Assembly: GCA_011009095.1 (NCBI GenBank)
Contig: VTPC01091068.1
Span: forward strand, 363,892 to 427,891
Origin: Ignelater luminosus
Lineage: Eukaryota > Arthropoda > Insecta > Coleoptera > Elateridae
Direction of reading: 5' to 3'
DNA: 64,000 nucleotides
Part shown: piece by piece, positions 1 through 13,800 of the stretch
Position numbering within the stretch: position 1 is the first letter of the stretch
How the letters are laid out: every line of letters begins with the position of its first letter
Made by a program: the position numbers and the translations under genes
The notes under the pieces: generated by a model
Database searches by the model: none
The model's input: only the letters and a program-made list of their open reading frames with translations
What the model was told of the DNA's origin: nothing

Positions 1-572
1 AAATGGGTATCTTTCTTATTAGCGCAGATAAATGAAAACGGCTTAGGTACTCGTTCCTCTTTTTTCATGCCTATTCCATTACCGTTGCCAGAAATAAGCT
101 GTCATCTTTTGTTTTTTCCCTAGAGAGAAAAAGTGAAAAATGGCCGATTTCTTCAATTTGCTGTAACTCTCTTATTTTCGAAGCTAGAACAAAATCATTT
201 AAGCATTGTTGAGGTACTTTTTAACGTAGAATTCAATGCCGCCAGTCGTTGTTTTCTAGTCCTTTCCATAAGTGCGCTGTAAGTCAAAGATGAATTTTTT
301 AAATGGACCGATCTTTTCAATTTGCTGTAACTCCTTTATTTTCAAAGCTACAACAAAATCATCTTAGCATTATTGAGACACTTTTTAACGTAGAATTCAA
401 TGCCGTCAGTTGTTTTTTTTTTTTCTAGTCCTTTCCATAACTGCGCTGTAACTCAAAGTTGAATTTCATTTGATTTCTTAAATGGTCCATTCAAAAGTAC
501 CTAAGCCGTTTTTATTTATCTGCGCTAATAAAAAAGTTACACATTTAATCCCATCGAAACTGGACCACACTG
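1..572. repeat. Tc1/mariner-like MITE, cut by the window edge
   Basis: The first ~55 bases are the inverted copy of bases ~480-550: both contain TTATTAGCGCAGATAAAT followed by AAAACGGCTTAGGTAC. The right end continues to a typical Tc1-like terminus, read inward from the right as CAGTGTGGTCCAGTTTCGAT, followed outside by a TA at 573-574. The left terminus lies outside the window. Inside are two head-to-tail copies of a ~165-bp unit (about 142-303 and 304-486), each with the shared stretch TTTTTAACGTAGAATTCAAT. There is no coding capacity. I infer a non-autonomous element mobilised by a Tc1/mariner transposase. Confidence 0.7.
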
Positions 573-1887
573 TACTTGAAAACTAGGTGAAACAATTCGT
601 TTGTTAGAAGAACTAATCGTCGAGCAAGTATAAAATTGAATAAAATGTGGGGACTTCTCGCGGGATAGGCAAAGTCAAATTAGAATATCAGGAAGGTGTT
701 TGAGTAACTGGACGCATTCGCGAGGTGGGTATAATGGTCGGAAAGGATTGTGCAGTGTGAGCTTTTTGTACATATTACAAAAAAGACAAATAGCCTTGGT
801 TAAACTCGTTTTTACGGTTAAGTTAATTTTTATTTGTTCGTTAAATGTGTCTTTTCAACATCATTTGATTTCTTGAATTTTTTTGTAAGAAATTATTGTG
901 AGATTTCGCGGTCATAAACATAGACTATTAGTTGAACGTTACGGCTCACACATATGTGTATCCATATTTGATTAATTGCTGTATAAAGCAGCAATTAAAC
1001 GCCCCGTTTTGTATTTGAAATCTTAATCCAATTTTAGTTACGAATAAAAGATTTGTTTTAGTTAACTCCATAAAATATAAAAAGAATTAGGTCATGTGAC
1101 TTCAACGCGTCAACTTTGCAGTTAAAAGATTGGCCACTTTTGATATTCAAATGTAAAATTTTATTATTTTTTGTAATTCTTTTCGTTTGGAGTCTTGCTT
1201 GATTAAATAAGAGTATTGAATAACATCAGTATAGTTTTCTCTTAGGAAAACAAAACAACTTTGAATTGAGTTATTCTGTTACAGTGATAACTGATCAGCC
1301 TATTGTGCGATACTTAAAGTAAGACATGCAATAATTTTCTGAAAGTTGTAATCTCAATAAACGAATCGCTGTCGTAACTCACTCAATTTTTGACTGAGAT
1401 TAGTAAGGCCATTAGCCGTTAGACTACTCGTGAAGTTTTTGGTCAAGTGAACACGAGTAATCTGCAAGTGGCGCCTTTTGATTATGGCAACTAAAATTTG
1501 ACTTTTAACCTACGAATATAATTTCTTTTATTTAGAAATGTTTAAATAAAGTCAAAGCTTTTGAAAGATCTAGCCCATCGCCACTTTGAATTTAGCCGCA
1601 GGAGGAATGAAGATAGGGTTACTTCGGTCACACTTTTGTTGGGTATCTAAAGATCAAAAAGTGTGTTTCTTTCGTCATTACTCTACAAGCTGCTGCAAAG
1701 TATTACGTTTTTGGTGTTTACATAAGTATGCAGCAGCTCAGCAGTTCAGTCACAAATCCTATTTTCTCAGTTTCGCTTGTAACTGATTTTATTTTTAGTT
1801 TTAGAAACAAATATAAACTAAATTCTAATTTGAGAACAAATACTAGCTTCTGATAAGGCTTTTTACTAAACATTAGTAATGTTACAG
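573..1887. other. no recognisable gene; upstream part of a cadherin intron or flank
   Basis: This AT-rich stretch must hold either the 5' part of the first cadherin gene or an intron of it, because the first exon I can support (1888) opens in the middle of a cadherin repeat. I could not find a signal-peptide exon here. A short open frame at 1586-1786 does not look like any cadherin or other known domain. Confidence 0.5.
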
Positions 1888-4800
1888 AGAGATGAAGCCG
1901 AGATTTTTGAATTTAAAAATGAAATAGTTTTAAACAAAGACGTTAAAGAGTGGAAAGTCTACCTTAGCATGAAACAGTGTTTGGACTATGAGACAAGAGC
2001 TCATTATTTATTTCAATTTAATGCCACGGTAAGTTTGATACATTTACCACTTCTTTTTGGGTCATTTCAGATTAAGAATTGCTGGAAATTTACTTAAGAC
2101 TTGGTCTGTGTTTATCTTTGTTAATAAAAAGAACGAAATCAAAATATATGTTGCTTTTCAAACTTTAACTTCCTCTTTTTTAAATATTTAACGCATTTGA
2201 ATTCAGATAGCGGCACATTCTAGAAATACAATAAATATTTTCTTTATAATTATTGTAGGATTCCGGGAATAACAATGGCACTGCAAGAATTATTGTAGAG
2301 GTTAATGATTTACCTGATCAACCTCCAGTGTGGACAAATATATTTTCTTCCAAACAATTTGATGAAAAGACGTCACAGGTAATTCTACATGATAGGACAT
2401 ACTTATCTGGTAGTTTTTTTAAATTTTATAACATCTGTTTTAATTGTTTTTTTTGAACTGATGTTGCAATAATACTGCAAGATAAATTAATTATTTAGTA
2501 TTCATTTAAGTAACCAAAAACATGTTTTAGGAATTTCAAGTAAAAGCAATTGATGGGGATATTAATGTAAATTATGATATAAATTACGATCTGAAATCAG
2601 ACTGTAAGTACTTAACTCTTAAATTATAGAGATAAAATATTACGTGCATGTTAACGTTTTAATATTAAAAGAAGTTATTAAAGTTTTCTTTTCAAGAAAT
2701 TTAAATAACAATTTGTTAAATTCAAAATACAATTTTTATATTGAATGGTAAGACTTGATGCAAACAATACAAAACAATGAACCTATGAATTCTAAACCAG
2801 ATTTCACAATGCTATTCTAAGCCAGTTTACTTACATGTTGATTGTGTGACAGTGGTCCCGTGAGCATAGATAGTTACAAGAGATGAATCGGCAAACATAA
2901 TATTTTAACATCTTCATAAACTATCAGATTGCGAGTTCTCTAACTAAATGATTTATATAAAAATAAAGTTGTAATTTACTTTTTTACCTTAACACCTACC
3001 TTTTTAATTTATGAATATTTTAATATCAAGAGAGACATTTTCTACCGCTTTACCATTATTAATTATGTGGTTGCACCCGTTTGTTTTTAGTTTTTACCAT
3101 ATCATCATATTCTTCATTAATTTATTATTTCTTACATTGCTGTTAATCCAATAATTTGATTTTTCTCGTTTCCAGTACAAAATCAATTACACACTGGCTG
3201 TATTAAAAGAAGTATTAGACATTGTTTAAAGATCTTTTAAAAATAAAAATCATCCTGCAGACATATAACGCAAATAACGTATAATATTAAAATATTGTAG
3301 GGCCAGATTTATTTAGTATAGATCAAGAGAATGGTATAATCCAAGTAAAACCTATAAACAGGGACACTCTACAACGGGAAATATTTTCAATACAACTAAT
3401 AGCTTTTGAAGTTCCTGATCCTTGCTGGACAACTTCTCAAAATGCAACCATAATTGTAAATGACATAAACGATAATATACCATCTATAACTGTTAATACG
3501 ACAGAAATTTGGATGCCAGAAAATACTGTTATGCGAGTACATCTTCATATAAACATCGAAGATATGGATCAGGTAACAAAATCTACAACTATTCGAACAA
3601 GGTGTTTTATAGTATAATTTTTAATATGTACTAGGGAGAAAATGGAACTTACGGAGTAATTCTTGAGGATGAGACTGAAAACAAGTACTATGAAGCATTT
3701 CTTATAGTGCCCGATAGAGGATATCATTCAATGAACTTCTCAATATCGGTTATTAATCATACTAAATTAGATTACGAAGATTTAGACTGGCAAAACCTTT
3801 CTTTCGAGGTAAGTATCAGAAATCAAACTAGATTCTTTAGATTTTATTATTTCTTTAGTATAATCAGAATAATAAATGTAAGATAATTAACACAGTGATC
3901 GAAAACTGAATAGAATGAAAGTACTCTCTTGGTTAACGTTTGAATTTTTGTTTGAGGAAGGTCCGTTCAGCACGGTTCTATTCATGAATTAAACAGCAAG
4001 ATATACCTTTTTATACATTATAATTATACCTAGTTATATACAAAAGGTTATTTTTCTTTTTTGTTTTAGATACATTCTGAAGAAATAAATACTGTAGAAA
4101 TGTGGAAAGACCAGAAAAATATCAAGATATACTTAGAGAATCTAAACGACGAATTACCAATATTTCCAGAATCTAAATATTCAGCTTGTGTTTGTGAGAA
4201 TATAGAAAGTGATGAATATATTGCTACCGTCATAGCTTACGATAGAGATATAGATGATATCGTTACGTAAGTAGAGCTTATACTTTTTATTTCAATCCAC
4301 CTTAATTTCGTTTACTAAAACAAAACGGTTATGTATGCTACCTATCTTGTATAATCAAATTAAAAATTCTGAAAATAAATTAAATTTTCGTTTGTTTATT
4401 TGCTTCATAATTTATAAACAGCATTCATTCTAAAAAAAAAAACTTTTGATACAAAATCGAAGGAAAAACTCGAATTTTATAAAAATATATCTGAGTTTAC
4501 CTGCGATGTCATATTAATTACCGAATCGTGGTTTTATGAGTCTATTAAAAGACATGAGCTGTTTCTTCTTATTACAGAGTACAGAAAACTGTCGCTAGGG
4601 AGTAGTTTTCTTCTTCTACAACAGGTGGTTTTTGCAGTATTATTGCTCCTTCTTTCACTTGCATCATTTTATGTATGTGTACTGTAGGTTCTTAATTGCT
4701 ATTGTTAATAACATCAATATTTTATATACCCCCTGATGTTTCACTAAACGAATTTGAACTTTATATTGCAGCATGGGAGAGCCATTTTAGACTTTAAATC

Positions 4801-7800
4801 TATCTACTCTCTAGACCAAATCATTATCGATAAAGGCCAAATAAAAATAATTATTGTTGCATATCATTATTATTTAGTAGTGTTACTAATTGCAGAAAGT
4901 TGTTTCTTCTGCATATATTTGATACTTGGCATGTTTAATAATTTAATAACGTTTAGAATGCAGACGGCAAACTATTAATGCCTTATTATATAATGTAGTT
5001 TATTCTGTCATCTGTGCGCATTTGACCTATTTATTCTTCCTACTACATTACAATTATTTATTTATCACAAATTTCCTTCTTGATTCTGCTATAATTACAA
5101 AAAATCAGAATGTTACTAAAATTCACATTTCAACTGCTTATTCTGCATACCTCTGCTCTGTCAAATAATCTATTTAGTAAAATGTCGAAAAAAATTGTGA
5201 CCCTTTATTAATTATTGGCGAGGAACCATTAAGATTTCTGAAATTTTAAGTAATGGTTATAGACAACGGTCGATGGTAATTAAATTTTCTAATACAAGGT
5301 TGCAGCATCTTATTTGAACTCAGTAACTGGAAATTCTCATACAACGCCCTAAACTCTTTAAGTGTTCATTGATCAAAAAATGGAGATTAGGAACTCTGAA
5401 ACTATTTTTTCACACAGGCGCAAGTACGTTGAGTTGCAAGTAATAATACGGATGCAGCCATTGGCATAAATTTTATCAACATCCAATTAATGAGTCTAAA
5501 CAGAAACATCTTTAAGAGATTATATTTTTATTAAGAATTGAAAAAGACTACAATAAAATTGACAAAATCTTTAAATTACATATGCAACTTATTGATTTTT
5601 AGGCATAGGGTATTAGGAAGTATGGCTGAAGAACTATTTACTATTGGCGTCTTAGATGGAGAAATACGAACTAGAATAGATGACGCGTTTGATTATGAAA
5701 GGCAAACACAAGTTATGGTACAAGTTGAGGCACAAGACTCGTTACTTGGTGTACATCATACAGCGGTTGCCCAACTTACTATTGATGTGAAAGATGTTAA
5801 CGACGAACAGCCACAAATAAAAATGGTTTGATAAGTTTTAGGTTGAAGCAATAATTATAATTCACTATGCTTATGTTACAGTCTTCAGAACCAATATCAA
5901 TAGAAGAAAATCAATCTAATGGTACCATTATAAATCCGAGCATTAAAATAATAGCACAAGATCCAGATACTACAGCAAGATTGAGATTTAAGATTGATTG
6001 GGATAAATCAGAGGCAAGGAAAAATGGAGTACCAACTCCAAAGGAGGAATATACTGAGTGCGTATGCATTTCTTTCTAGGTCGTATTAATAATAGCAGGT
6101 GACGATTTAAAAAAACCAGTACAATAATTAGAAAATGAGTTTATAATCTTTTATTTAAAGAAAAACTAATCACGTAGCTTTCACGATTTTTTTTAGTTCT
6201 GTAATTGTGGATACAGTAGAGCTTGATTGTGGTGGTTATGTAAAAGGAGTACTGCTTGTAAATGAAATACGAAAAAATAATACTCCAGATTACGAAATGT
6301 TTGATATTCTATATCTTCACGTGATAGTAGAAGACGAAGATCAAATAATAGAACCCAAAACAGATGAAGGTTTGTTTTTGACAAAAATTTTACAGGGCAC
6401 CTAATATTTCTATATTTTCAGTAAGAGTTGTTATAAACATAGAGGATGTCAATGACAATGCTCCCATATTTAGAGAAGAAACGCTAAATTCAACCAAACA
6501 AGTTACAGAACACTCCCCTGTGGGAACAATTATTGCGACTCTTATAGCAGATGATGCAGATGGGCCTAAGTTCAACAAAGTCTTATATTCCATTAAGTAA
6601 GTCATAATGCGTTCCGATTGTCAGTAAGATACAGATTACAGTAATACATAGTTAAAAATGTTGATGTTACATTAGTATTTTTATCGATTGTAAACCAAAC
6701 TGAAGGTATTGCAAGATTTTTCAATCGTCATCGTTACTGAATAGCAGGATAATCTAGAAAAAGAAAACCAAAGTTTTTGTTTCCTAAGCAACTAATACCG
6801 GTATTTAAAGTGAATCAAATATAGCCACATCGAATAAAAAAGAAATATAGTATTTTGAAACTTTAGAGTTATACTCGTTGGGGGAATAACTTTTAAAAGC
6901 AAAATAATTCTTACATCTCCGAAACCATTTTCGGTAGATCGTACAAATCCACCAAAGTTCTATCATTCTTAATAACAGCAGTAACGAAGTACAGAGAGTT
7001 AACAGCTTAAGGCCGTACAAATTAGATAACGATGCTTCCAAGTAAAATTGTATAGTAGATAGGTACTCTTCTACAAGAGTAAGACCATTATACAATAGCA
7101 ATGCCATTGTATAAGGAGGTTATACAAAAGTAATACTTAGATCTTTTTTGCATATTAATTTTACTGTGAATTGCATTTGGATAGCAAATGCGTATTGTTG
7201 TTGTTGCTCCTTTCCTAATAATTCTTTAGTGTCCTTATATTATTATCGGGTTATTAGTGTTGATTTAGATAATATAAAACAACATACCTCTTCAAAATTT
7301 CCCATTTTGGTACATTGTTCTACAGATTTATAAATTATTTCTTAGAAACAGTCTAGGTAGGAGATAATGTAAGAATTTAATAGTCACAAAATAAATTTTT
7401 ACTATTTGTCTATTTATTATTCATCAAGGTTCGATTGAGCATTTTCATTCATCAAAACGTAATTAATTTGATTAAACGTACCTAATGATATAAATTAACA
7501 TTTATGCTATTTTAGACCATACAATGAAAGTACTCCAGATTGTGTGGGCATCGATAAAGATGACGGTCAGTTGATTGTTACTTGTGATATAGATGCTGAT
7601 GGAGATATAGAAAAAAATATTCCACCCTTGTGGAGCTTGGTTTATTATGTTACAGCAGCTAGTGAGGATCTAACAACTACTAACATTGTAAGTTAATAAA
7701 ATATCTATTAATATAAGAATTTTTTATTTATAACGGTAACTAATACCATAAAACGAGTCATTCAATGATAGTATTATATAATATTATCGAGCATAAAAAC

Positions 7801-10800
7801 AGTATACCTACTTTGTAAGGAATATTATGCAACGTCACAAGATATATTCAAAATCATCAAAAAGGGCGTCGTAGTAACAGTTGGTGCATTACAGTGCAAT
7901 GCAAAAGTAAACAGACATATTGCATAAAGTGACAGCTTCTTTTTTAATTCAAAATTTAAAATGACGGTTAATATTGGAAAGTCCATTAAACAGTTTAAAG
8001 TTGTTGGTCATATATCTACGTGATTTATAAAAAACGTCAATATAAGTAGGACAAACTGAAATAACACTACGAAGTTAGCTCTAGTGAAAATATAACTGAA
8101 GCATTTATAATCTTGGTTCTGTATATTCTAGACTTCCATTCTTCTTTATTTTATTGTTTTCTATAAATACAGTATTTTCCAACTAAGTTGTAAATGTAAA
8201 TTCAAACTCCAAATTCAGCCATGTCACTATTTACATGATGTACTCATTAAATATGGATTATTTAAACTCCATGTTTCAAATTCGAACAGATAAAGCTTTA
8301 GTCATCTGAGGTATTTGCAAAGTTATAAGTCAAATTGAAGAATAAATTAATATTAAATGTGTTTTCTTGCATAGTATGTGTATTGTACCCTAATGCACCT
8401 AAGAATGCATAGTGTAACAGAACCATTTTCGTTGATTTTAAAATAAAGGGTTTTCCAATAAGAGGTGTTATTTTGATATTCAAAGAAAAGTGCCATTTTT
8501 TAATATAAATGATCGGATGTTTATTTCATTATAAAGAGGAAGGTATGCCGTTAATAGTGGAAAATAACATCAGGCAAATGACCACCACGACCACGCTTAC
8601 AGGACAATATCCTTTTCATGAAATTTTCCATAACCAAATCGCAAAGTGGCTGCCCTATGTCCTCGATAGCCTCACGAATTCCATCTTTGAGGTCTTGAAT
8701 CGACGCTGGGCTGTTGGCGTAGACCTTCTCTTTCACGTGGCCCCAAAGAAAGAAGTCGCAAGGTGTTAAATCACAAGATCTCGGTGGCCAATTGTGATCA
8801 CCTCTTCGAGAGATAACACGGTCCGGAAACTTTTTCCGTAAAAGATCAATGGTTTCGTTGCTTGTGTGGCACGTAGCGCCGTCTTGTTGAAAGTAAACGT
8901 TGTCCAGATCAATACCATCCAATTCCGGCCATAAAAAATCGTTAATCATCTCTCGATAGCGCAATCCAGTCACCGTAACTGTTGCTCCAGCCTCATTTTC
9001 GAAAAAGTAAGGTCCAATGACTCCGCCGGACCATAAACCGCACCAAACAGTCACACGTTGAGGATAGAGAGACTTTTCAACAATAACTCTTGGATTTTCT
9101 GAGCCCCAGATCCGACAATTTTGCTTGTTGACGAAGCCACCGAGGTGGAAATGGGCCTCATCACTCAAGATGATTTTTCGATGGAATTCTGGATCATTTT
9201 CATGCATTTCAACGACCCAATCAGCAAAGACACGACGTTGTTGATGATCGGCCGGCTTGAGTTCTTGTGTTAACTGGACTTTATAAGCCTTAAGACCCAA
9301 ATCTTTATGCAAAATACGGTGTAATGACGTTTGTGGAATGGCTAATTCCAAAGAACGACGAGGAATGGACAAACCTGGGTTTTCTTTAACACTTTCGGCT
9401 ACAACAGCAATATTCTCGGCTGTTCTTGAGCGACGTGCACGGGTTTTATTCTTCACATCACTAACTTGTCCCAAGAGCTCGAATTTTTTCACCAATTTCT
9501 GTATTGCGGTCCGACAAGGTGCTTCACGGTGACCCAAAAATGTTCGAGTTTTACGAACCGTCTCTGCCAAATTTTCACCATTTTTATAGTGAAGTTTAAT
9601 AATTTCAATGCGTTGTTGAAGCGTGTATCGTTCCATATTTATTAATGGCGTAGTTTCTACTTGTCAAATGTCAAAAAATGATAGCTTCAAAAGTGACATC
9701 TACCGAAATAGCGGGCTATTCAAAATAACACCTCTTATTGGAAAACCCTTTATATTACTTTTTAGCAGGAAACAGAATAATTTACAAATATTCAAGTAAC
9801 TTACCTACTACTTATACATCATTAAGATAAAACATTGTAGACTTAGTAGTACAAGCATGAAGTCTGTCCATAAGACTGTAGGTAAATACTTGTGAACCTT
9901 ATTTTAACTTCATGAACAAACTTTTTAATTAAAATCTGATATTGCACTGCCAGTTGTGTTGTTAAATATTACAATTATAAATTCTGTTACGTAATAATAA
10001 ATTGTACATGTTAGTATACTACTTATATGTATGTATGTGCAGACAGTTATTAATGTAACCGACATAAACGACCACGAACCAATGGTTATAGATAAGCCAT
10101 ATAAAACTAACATACGAGAAGATGCAGAAAACGGTACCTACGTACTAACTATAGCAGTGTATGATGGTGACCGTGATGGTACGTATTTATTAACGCCTAA
10201 ATAAAGGGTGATTTAAGTTCGAATTTCACCACTGGGATCGCGAAAACCATGAGATACAAAGTGGTCTAAAGTATATATGTAATAATACGTGCCCAAAATT
10301 TACATAAACTCTCTGTCTAAGCACGAAAGTATCTTACTTTTAATAGAGGGTGAATTTAATGACAGGTTTAAAGACTGAAACACACACAAATACGAAACTT
10401 TACCCTAAATTAACTAAATTCGTATCCCTTGTGATTTTAGAGATTCCAATGGTGAGAGTTGATCTTAAATCTTGTATATTATATTTGCATAGCTTATTTG
10501 TTAATAAACTTAATAATAAACAAAATTTGCTCAATTCATTACAGAGGAATACAATACACCCTGGTTTAGATTTAGTCAGTATGCAAGTATCGATGTCAGA
10601 AATCTGTTTTCGGTTGAAACTCACACTGGTACAATTTTTGTACATTTCAAAAATGATGAAGAATTTGACAGAGACTATGAAGATAACGGCTATACTCTAC
10701 CTATAGTTGTTAGTGACAATTACAATGCTACAGGTAAGTATCCCATTTCAAATATTATATTAAGTTAAAGGCATTAGATAACAGTTAACCGTAATTTTTA

Positions 10801-13800
10801 TTTTATATAAAGATTTATATACCATTACAAACAGAAATATAATTAGAGCTATAAAAACTCTGTTATACGGTTTATAAGATACTTACAAATTCCGAATGGG
10901 TTTCAAAATAATATTAATGACATATACAAAAGTATAGGGTAAGCCTGGGTAAGAATAAGCACTAAAAATATTTCCTTAGATATTGACTGTTGGCATTGTT
11001 TTTTGTTATTCTTCACACTTTACAAATTGCAAGTAAGGTAGATAAAGTTTAGTTAGAAAATCATTGGGCTGCGTCAAACTAAAACTTTCGTTGTCTTGAT
11101 TGACAAAAGTTTAAGGAAAGTTTCAAGTTAAATTCAAATTAGTATAGATATATCGTATCGTTTTGCACATCACTATTCATCTTACAAAAATGACTGTGGT
11201 AACTCTATGTGTGATAGTTGTAGAAAACCAAACCGAAATAGGTATCTTCTTCTCTTAAATAATGATGCAGTATCTTTCCTAGTTAATTATTAGGTACTTC
11301 AATAATGTATTATATAAATGATGAGCTAACCTGCATAGATAAACTTCTAACCACAAGAAACAAGCACTTCTTCTAACCTCTAAAACAGCAACCTTGAGTC
11401 ACAATCCTGCTCTTCTACTCGTTTGTTGAATTCTGGTACCGAGTAACAGACAATGATGCAATCCATAACGTCCTTTGTTACTATCTTCTGTTGCTATAAA
11501 ATGACAATAGTTACCAACTCTTATTACTAACTATAACTATACCTTTTCAACTACAAATTGGGAACAATCAATTTCAAAATAGGAACAATCAATTTCAAAA
11601 TGGGAATAATCAATTTCAAGATGAGAATAATCAATTCCAAATTGGGAATAATCAATTTCAAAATGGGAATAATTATTTTCAAATTGGTAATAATCAGTTT
11701 CATAATGATACTAATCAATTTCAAGTTGGGAATAATCAGTTTCATAATAAAACTAATCAATTATTGTATACGAGGGTTGCTATTTATATTTCTGGCCTAA
11801 CAATGAAAAAACAAGTATTTATGATCGAAACTAGTTTTATTGTTTTTCAAAATATTCTCCATTAAGATTGATACACTTTTCCATGCGTTTGAACCAATTT
11901 TCGAAGCACTTTTTCCACTCTGTTTGAGGCAGCTCCAAAATATGCGTTTTGAAACAAAAAACGGCTTCTTCTGGTGTTGAAAATCGTTGACCACGCAGTT
12001 TGTTTTTGATGTACGGGAATAAAAAGAAGTCATTGGGTGCCAAATCAGGGCCCATCAACTCGACCTTCTGGCTGGTTAAATATTCAATTGTTTGAGCAGC
12101 GGTGTGAGAGCTTGCATTGTCGTGATGAAGAATGATTCGCCTCTTCTTTGTAGTTTCCCGAATTTCTCCAATGACTTCTGGCAAACAAATGGTTGTGTAC
12201 CATTCAGAGTTGACCGTCTTACGTTGCTCTAACGCCACTGTTGCCACATGACCGGTAATGCCAAAGAAACAGGCAACCATTTGCTTCGATGTGCTTCTTC
12301 CGCGAACAACTTTTGTTGGATTTGGCTCGTCTTGAAAGACCCACACAGTTGATTGCTGTTTTGTTTCGGGGTCATATGCGTAGATCCATGATTCGTGCAG
12401 ATGTTATATACAGCCTTTGATGCATCTTTCGCAAATCTTCTCAACATTTCAATGCACCAGTCGACGCGAGCCTTCTTTTGAGCATTGGTCAGGTTATGCG
12501 GGATCCAACGGGAACAAATTTTTTTTACGGCCAAATGATCATGTAATATCTTGTTGATGCTAGTCATACTAATGCCCAAAGATGCTTCAATCTCACGGTA
12601 TGTCACATGACGATCTTGTTTAATCAGTTCACGCACAGCATCGATGTTTTCACCCACAACGACAGATTTTGGATGGCCTTCACGGATTTTGTCCTGGAGT
12701 GAACATTGACCACGTTTGAATTCATTATACCAGTTTTTTACAGTCCTGTAGGATGGAGCTTCATCGCTATATAATGTATTAAGTTCATTGATGCACTCTT
12801 GTCGTGATAATCCACGTCGAAAGTTATGAAAAATAATTGCACGAAAGTGTTCACGGGTCAATTCCATTTTTTACTAGGGAATGCACTTTTCAATTAACTG
12901 CAAACAACACTAATCGCACTCAAATGACAAAATGTTGTGGTTGAGGTTATGTTCAACAATGTAAAGTTTACACCGGAAATGTCAGCTGACGCCTGGAAAC
13001 AGTCAGTGTTGCCAAGGCCAGAAATATAAATAGCAACCCTCGTATATATTACGTAAATGAGGCATTTATCAATTACACTTATTGTTATTATTTAAATATG
13101 ACAGTTCAAAGTTATTACAACTGATTGCAGATTGTTTAATCTGATATTGGTTAGTTTCAATTTGAAGTTGATTGGTCTCAACTTGAAATTGATTATTCCC
13201 AATTTGAAATTGATTATTCCCAATTCGAGATTGTTTGTTCCCAATTTGAAAATGATTATTCCCATTTTGAAATTGATTGTTCCCAATTTGAAGTTGAAAA
13301 GGTATAGTAGCTCGCAAGAATTGGCCTATTATAGTAATTCTAATGAATAATAGTTTTTTAACTTTAAAAATCTACTGAAAGTATGTAATGTTTGTGCTAA
13401 TAATGTTTAATGTAAAATATATCAAGGGCGTACGCAGGATTTTCGTTGGGGGGGAGGCAAAGAGATTGAAACTAAAAGTCATTTTTTCCAAACACTGTCG
13501 ACCAAGGGTTGACGGCATATGTAGACATAATATTTAGATATTTAAATATTTATGTCAACTTAATATAAAAATTATGATTATTTTTCAAAACAAAAGTTTT
13601 TTATACTAATATAATGCGTTTTTTTAAACTTTCTTCATTATTGTTGGTAACATCAAAATTGTATTACCATTATTGGAGGTTTTGAAACAAGCAAAGAATT
13701 TTAACAAGAGTGATATTTTATCCTAAGACCAATAATAAATAAGTGTTTCCTCTTGTAAACTCAATCCGGGGACATACTATATTTTTTCCGCAGTTAGGGG

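Larger units (their letters stand above)
11536..13308. mobile_element. fold-back element with minisatellite arms, split by a mariner
   Basis: The two outer ends are inverted copies: ACTATACCTTTTCAACT at 11536 and its reverse complement ending at 13308. Inside each end is an array of a degenerate ~21-bp unit, TTGGGAATAATCAATTTCAA plus one base. There are about ten units on the left (11551-11760) and about eight on the right (13130-13296), in opposite orientation. A 1272-bp mariner with its own TA duplication lies between the arms. Long inverted repeats made of internal tandem repeats are the hallmark of fold-back (FB) type elements. Without the mariner the structure would be a palindrome of roughly 500 bp. 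I cannot identify a target-site duplication. Confidence 0.6.

Noticed and set aside
1285-1318. Possible 34-bp exon with good AG and GT borders, upstream of the first cadherin exon
   Set aside because: Its only open frame ends in a phase that does not fit the next exon, and it has no cadherin-like residues.
11551-13308. CRISPR-like repeat array
   Set aside because: Units are contiguous and degenerate with no unique spacers, and the genome is eukaryotic.
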